In this document: positions 46,261 to 49,069 of the stretch, piece after piece
How positions within the stretch are numbered: position 1 is the first letter of the stretch
How the letters are laid out: each line of letters opens with the position of its first letter
NCBI GenBank assembly: GCA_945883565.1
Contig: CAMCXO010000020.1
Coordinates: 1-49,069, forward strand
Direction: 5' to 3'
Source: Chryseobacterium gleum
GTDB taxonomy: Bacteria; Bacteroidota; Bacteroidia; Flavobacteriales; Schleiferiaceae
Length of the DNA stretch: 49,069 nt
The notes under the pieces: generated by a model
What the model was told of the DNA's origin: nothing
What the model saw: the letters and a program-made list of their open reading frames with translations, nothing else
The model's database searches: none
Made by a program: the position numbers and the translations under genes

Positions 46261-47703
46261 GTGGAAAAATTGCGTCAACACCCTGTTTGGAAACATTTTA
46301 TAGCTCTTAATGCCGTGCCCCGTGCCAGTAAACAGGAAGCTCGCATTCGGCAATTTGTTCTCGACTTTGCCCACAATTTGGGCTTATTGGCCGAAACCGA
46401 TGCGGTGGGCAATGTGCGCATTTTGAAAAAAGCCCATCCCTTAGCCGCACATCGTAAACCAATTGCCCTGCAAGCGCACCTCGATATGGTGCATCAAAAA
46501 AACACCGACACTCTGTTCGATTTCGAAACCCAAGGCATTGATATGTACCTGGATGGCGACTGGGTTAAAGCACGTGGCACCACTTTAGGTGCCGACAATG
46601 GATTGGGCGTGGCAGCCATAATGGCAGTTTTGGAAAGTGACGACATTCAACACCCCGATTTACAGGTACTCTTTACGATTGACGAAGAAACTGGTATGAC
46701 CGGGGCTAAAAACCTGGCTTTAAATTGGCTGGATGCACCTTATTTGCTCAATTTAGATACGGAAGAAGACGATGAAATAACCATCGGTTGTGCCGGGGGC
46801 ATTGATACCATTACCGAAATGGTGTTTGAAACAGAATCCCTTACTGGCAATTGGGAGATAGCCGAGTTAAGGGTGTTTGGTTTGTTTGGTGGTCATAGTG
46901 GAACGGATATACATCTAGGTCGAGGCAACGCCAATAAACTGTTGTTTCGGGTTTTGAATGCCATTTCGAAAACCATTGGGTTCCGTTTGCTTGAAGTAGA
47001 CGGAGGCGGACTTCGAAACGCCATTCCGCGTGAAGCCAAAGCCGTTTTGGCTTACAAATTAGAAGACAGTGAGCATTTGGCCTCTCTGGTTGAGCATTGG
47101 CACGGGGTTTTGAAAAATGAATACAAGCATACAGACCCCGGTTTGAAACTGTCCATTAACGCCACCCATGCGCCTTTAAACGCCATTAACCTAAAAGACC
47201 AAGCGGCTTTGCTGTACGCCGTTCAGGCTTGCTTTAATGGCATTTACAGAATGAGCCCCAGCATGCTTGGCCTGGTAGAAAGCTCGAGCAATTTGGCCAG
47301 AGTGGTTTTAAATGCGGGGCATTTTTCAACCCAAAGCCTTCAGCGAAGCGCCATCGAAAGCGCTAAATTAGATGTGGCCCAAAGCGTTGCAGCCCCTTTT
47401 GCCGGTTTAGGCGCCAAAATTCAGCACGAGGGCAACTATCCGGGATGGACACCTCAACCCGAGGCCCATTTGGTTCAATTTATGGCCGAACGATATAAAA
47501 GCTTGTTTGAAAAAGAGGCCAAAGTATTGGCCTGTCATGCCGGACTAGAATGCGGCCTAATAGGCAAAGCCATGCCCAACACCCAAATGGTGTCTTTTGG
47601 TCCTTGCATTCGCCATGCCCATTCGCCCGACGAATGCGCCAGTTTTTCGTCCAGCCAAAAATTCTGGACTTATTTGTGCGAGGTGCTCCAAACCCTCAGC
47701 TAA
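46261..47703 (+). CDS. pepD: Aminoacyl-histidine dipeptidase / cytosolic non-specific dipeptidase (M20C)
   Basis: This is a cytoplasmic zinc dipeptidase with 480 aa. It starts at a GTG. The conserved HPVWKHFIALNAVPRASKQE begins at residue 7, and no in-frame ATG precedes it. Metal and catalytic residues are in ALQAHLDMVHQK (His73, Asp75), TLGADNGLGVA, IDEETGMTGAKNL and LNLDTEEDDEITIGCAGG. The length is typical. It would finish breakdown of peptides released by exported peptidases such as DPP11. Its last 8 nt overlap the end of the convergent amidotransferase gene. Confidence 0.94.
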   Translation: MEKLRQHPVWKHFIALNAVPRASKQEARIRQFVLDFAHNLGLLAETDAVGNVRILKKAHPLAAHRKPIALQAHLDMVHQKNTDTLFDFETQGIDMYLDGDWVKARGTTLGADNGLGVAAIMAVLESDDIQHPDLQVLFTIDEETGMTGAKNLALNWLDAPYLLNLDTEEDDEITIGCAGGIDTITEMVFETESLTGNWEIAELRVFGLFGGHSGTDIHLGRGNANKLLFRVLNAISKTIGFRLLEVDGGGLRNAIPREAKAVLAYKLEDSEHLASLVEHWHGVLKNEYKHTDPGLKLSINATHAPLNAINLKDQAALLYAVQACFNGIYRMSPSMLGLVESSSNLARVVLNAGHFSTQSLQRSAIESAKLDVAQSVAAPFAGLGAKIQHEGNYPGWTPQPEAHLVQFMAERYKSLFEKEAKVLACHAGLECGLIGKAMPNTQMVSFGPCIRHAHSPDECASFSSSQKFWTYLCEVLQTLS

Positions 47704-48256
47704 GCGATAAAAAGTTGCTTAAAATCTGCAGCCCTGTTGTTGTCATAATGCTCTCGGGGTGGAATTGAACACCGTATAACCCCAAATCGGGTGCTTCTGC
47801 CGCCATTAACACCTCGAATTCATCAAATGCCGTGGGGGTGTACTGTGGTATGTTGGGTTTTAAGGCCCAAGAATGGTAAAGACCCACCTCAAAAACATCG
47901 GGCAATTGATGCAGCAATTGAGAATTACCCGAACGGTGGGTAAGTAGTTGTTGGCCATGCCGCACCGTATCGAGATTGTACAATTCGCCACCCAAATGCA
48001 GACCTATAGCCTGATGGCCCAAACAAACCCCCAAAATGGGGCAAAGGCCTTGATAGTGTTGTATGCATGGCATAAGCCGCCCACTTTTAAGCGGCAATCC
48101 CGGACCGGGTGAAAGCACAATGTGGCTAATATTATTGGGGAAAGTCCCAACAAAATTGTTTCTCAAAACCAACACCTCCGCACCCAAAGCCCTCAAATGG
48201 TGGTATAAGTTAAACGTAAACGAATCGAAATTGTCGAGCAATAATACCTTTTTCAT
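47696..48256 (-). CDS. Anthranilate or aminodeoxychorismate synthase glutamine amidotransferase subunit
   Basis: This class I glutaminase supplies ammonia to TrpE or PabB. I chose the ATG at 48256 (186 aa, MKKVLLLDNFDSFTFNLYHH). The promoter proposed just upstream would start transcription after the other possible ATG at 48277. The catalytic triad is Cys78 in ILGVCLGHQAIG and His166-x-Glu168 in YGVQFHPESI. No trpE, pabB or other tryptophan or folate gene is nearby, so trpG and pabA cannot be told apart. Its stop overlaps the pepD 3' end by 8 nt, tail to tail. Confidence 0.9.
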   Translation of the reverse strand: MKKVLLLDNFDSFTFNLYHHLRALGAEVLVLRNNFVGTFPNNISHIVLSPGPGLPLKSGRLMPCIQHYQGLCPILGVCLGHQAIGLHLGGELYNLDTVRHGQQLLTHRSGNSQLLHQLPDVFEVGLYHSWALKPNIPQYTPTAFDEFEVLMAAEAPDLGLYGVQFHPESIMTTTGLQILSNFLSLS

Positions 48257-48274
48257 ACAGCCAAAGCAGAAAGA

Positions 48275-48303
48275 CAAATATGCCTAATTTCGGGCGCACC
48301 CAA
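48275..48303 (-). promoter_or_regulatory. Candidate promoter for the amidotransferase gene
   Basis: On the minus strand TTG (48303-48301), an 18-nt spacer and CATATTTG (48282-48275) match the -7 consensus at 7 of 8 bases. The start codon is 18 nt further on. Confidence 0.45.
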
Positions 48304-48316
48304 ATTCATTTACTGC

Positions 48317-48700
48317 ATGCATCAAATTGTTTACACCCCCCAAGCCCCCGAGCCCATAGGACCCTACAGCCAGGCCATAAAAGCCGGAAACACCATTTAT
48401 TGCAGTGGACAAATAGCCATAAACCCGGAAAATCAAAAGCTAATAACAGGCGATATACAACTGGAAACCCGTTTGGTTTTAGAAAACCTTAAAGCCGTAT
48501 TAGAGGCAGCCGGGGCCAGTCTTAATCAAGTAGTAAAGTGCAGCATTTTTTTAGCCGATATGGCGCAGTTTGCAGCAGTTAACGAGGTATATGCCGAGTA
48601 TTTTTCCGAAAACAAGCCAGCCAGAGAAACCATTGAAGTATCGCGTTTGCCCAAAAATGTTTCGGTAGAAATTAGCGCCATCGCCGTACTAGAAGGCTAG
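48317..48700 (+). CDS. ridA: RidA-family 2-iminobutanoate/2-iminopropanoate deaminase
   Basis: This enzyme hydrolyses reactive enamine/imine intermediates made by pyridoxal-phosphate enzymes. It has 127 aa, the normal length. Signatures are the N-terminal PQAPEPIGPYSQAIKAG, the substrate-binding Arg103 in KPARETIEV and Glu119 in VSVEISAIAV. These match the Arg and Glu of Escherichia coli RidA. It is divergent from the amidotransferase gene with a 60-nt gap. Repeat copy 3 starts about 50 nt after the stop, and no other terminator is seen. Confidence 0.95.
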   Translation: MHQIVYTPQAPEPIGPYSQAIKAGNTIYCSGQIAINPENQKLITGDIQLETRLVLENLKAVLEAAGASLNQVVKCSIFLADMAQFAAVNEVYAEYFSENKPARETIEVSRLPKNVSVEISAIAVLEG

Positions 48701-48748
48701 AAAACGCCTACAAACGCCCAAGTTTAGAAGGCGAGAAAAGACCATAAA

Positions 48749-48942
48749 TTTTTAGGGCGCCCCCGCTCGGGCATAAAGGATCCACCAACCCAAAACCCCA
48801 TCGAGCCCCTCGCGGGCCGGGCTTTCCGCTCCAAGTCCTCGCCGCCATTGTCTGAACCATGATTTTCTGGATTTAAGGATGGGCATGATTAATTCAGAAG
48901 GCTAAGGTCAAGGCGGCTGCGGGCTTTCTGCTGCAATCCCTG
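48749..48942 (-). repeat. Bipartite intergenic repeat, copy 3
   Basis: Read on the minus strand, module A is at 48942-48913, module B at 48842-48812, and the hairpin and tail (GGGGGCGCCCTAAAAA) end at 48749. The A-B spacing is 70 nt here, against 36 nt in the other copies. Hairpin arms are CCCGC/GCGGG plus GGGC/GCCC (48762-48772 and 48805-48816). The 38 bases 48842-48805 are identical to 1620-1657 of copy 1. As in copy 2, the tail end faces the stop codon of the neighbouring gene (ridA). Confidence 0.85.
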
Positions 48943-48998
48943 GCGCAGATTGTCTGGTTTTTCAGTTGTTTGTTGTTGTGAGACGTTGTTTTTTATTA

Positions 48999-49024
48999 TA
49001 GAGACGTTGCATGCAAGGTCTCTA
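48999..49024. repeat. 26-bp near-perfect palindrome with an upstream partial copy
   Basis: The outer arms TAGAGAC and GTCTCTA flank an inner palindrome TTGCATGCAA. Only one symmetric pair of positions (49006 and 49017) fails to match. A second GAGACGTTG occurs at 48980-48988, 21 nt before the same word in the palindrome. It resembles the dispersed GAGACGTTGCATGCAACGTC palindromes I remember from several bacterial genomes. The last 45 bases of the window hold no gene that I can see. Confidence 0.65.
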
Positions 49025-49069
49025 CCGCACCGCCACGGAACAAAACACCGTTTGGTAAGATAATAACCT

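Noticed and set aside
1554-48942. Repeat copies as a CRISPR array
   Set aside because: Copies are single, kilobases apart and have no regularly spaced units or cas genes.

Overview
The window looks like a chromosomal segment of a member of the Bacteroidota. The evidence is a SusC/SusD pair with its surface proteins, two secreted GH13 enzymes with type IX secretion C-terminal tails, an S46 dipeptidyl peptidase, the adenosylcobalamin mutase pair MutA/MutB with MeaB, and promoters that fit the Bacteroidota pattern TTG-N(18-20)-TAnnTTTG rather than -35/-10 boxes. I cannot assign a genus. No rRNA, phage, plasmid or CRISPR locus is visible.

Layout. 1-1.5 kb: the end of an IS1634-like insertion sequence, cut by the window edge, then copy 1 of a dispersed intergenic repeat. 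1.8-12.2 kb (+): a DPP11-type S46 peptidase with a strong terminator, a TamB-like protein, a membrane-anchored J-domain protein, hisS, metK and tRNA-Arg(ACG). 12.2-19.2 kb (-): a secreted alpha-amylase, then the tight operon mutA-mutB-meaB. 19.4-26.9 kb (+): a SulP transporter and beta-carbonic anhydrase joined stop-to-start, an inositol monophosphatase-family enzyme, a stand-alone receiver protein, an AT-rich gap and pyruvate carboxylase. 27.0-35.7 kb (+): a compact alpha-glucan utilisation locus (GH13 enzyme, SusC, SusD, small lipoprotein, secreted binding-type protein). 35.9-46.1 kb (-): sucD with a clear promoter, repeat copy 2, an RND efflux operon (adaptor, pump, TolC-like) ending in pcm, then gpsA behind an M28 peptidase. 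46.3-48.7 kb: pepD (+), a glutamine amidotransferase subunit (-), ridA (+). The end holds repeat copy 3 and a separate 26-bp palindrome.

How the genes fit together. The Sus-like locus would bind, cut and import starch or glycogen-like glucans. The first domain of its GH13 enzyme recurs as most of the last protein of the locus. SulP plus carbonic anhydrase could feed bicarbonate to pyruvate carboxylase. MutA/MutB/MeaB and SucD both act at succinyl-CoA. DPP11, the M28 peptidase and PepD suggest peptide use.

The least explained element is the bipartite intergenic repeat. Three copies each have two related modules (core TTGNAGYGGAAAGCCCG, allowing single changes) followed by a GC-rich hairpin and a CGCCCTWA tail. 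Copies 1 and 3 share 38 identical bases 47 kb apart in opposite orientation.
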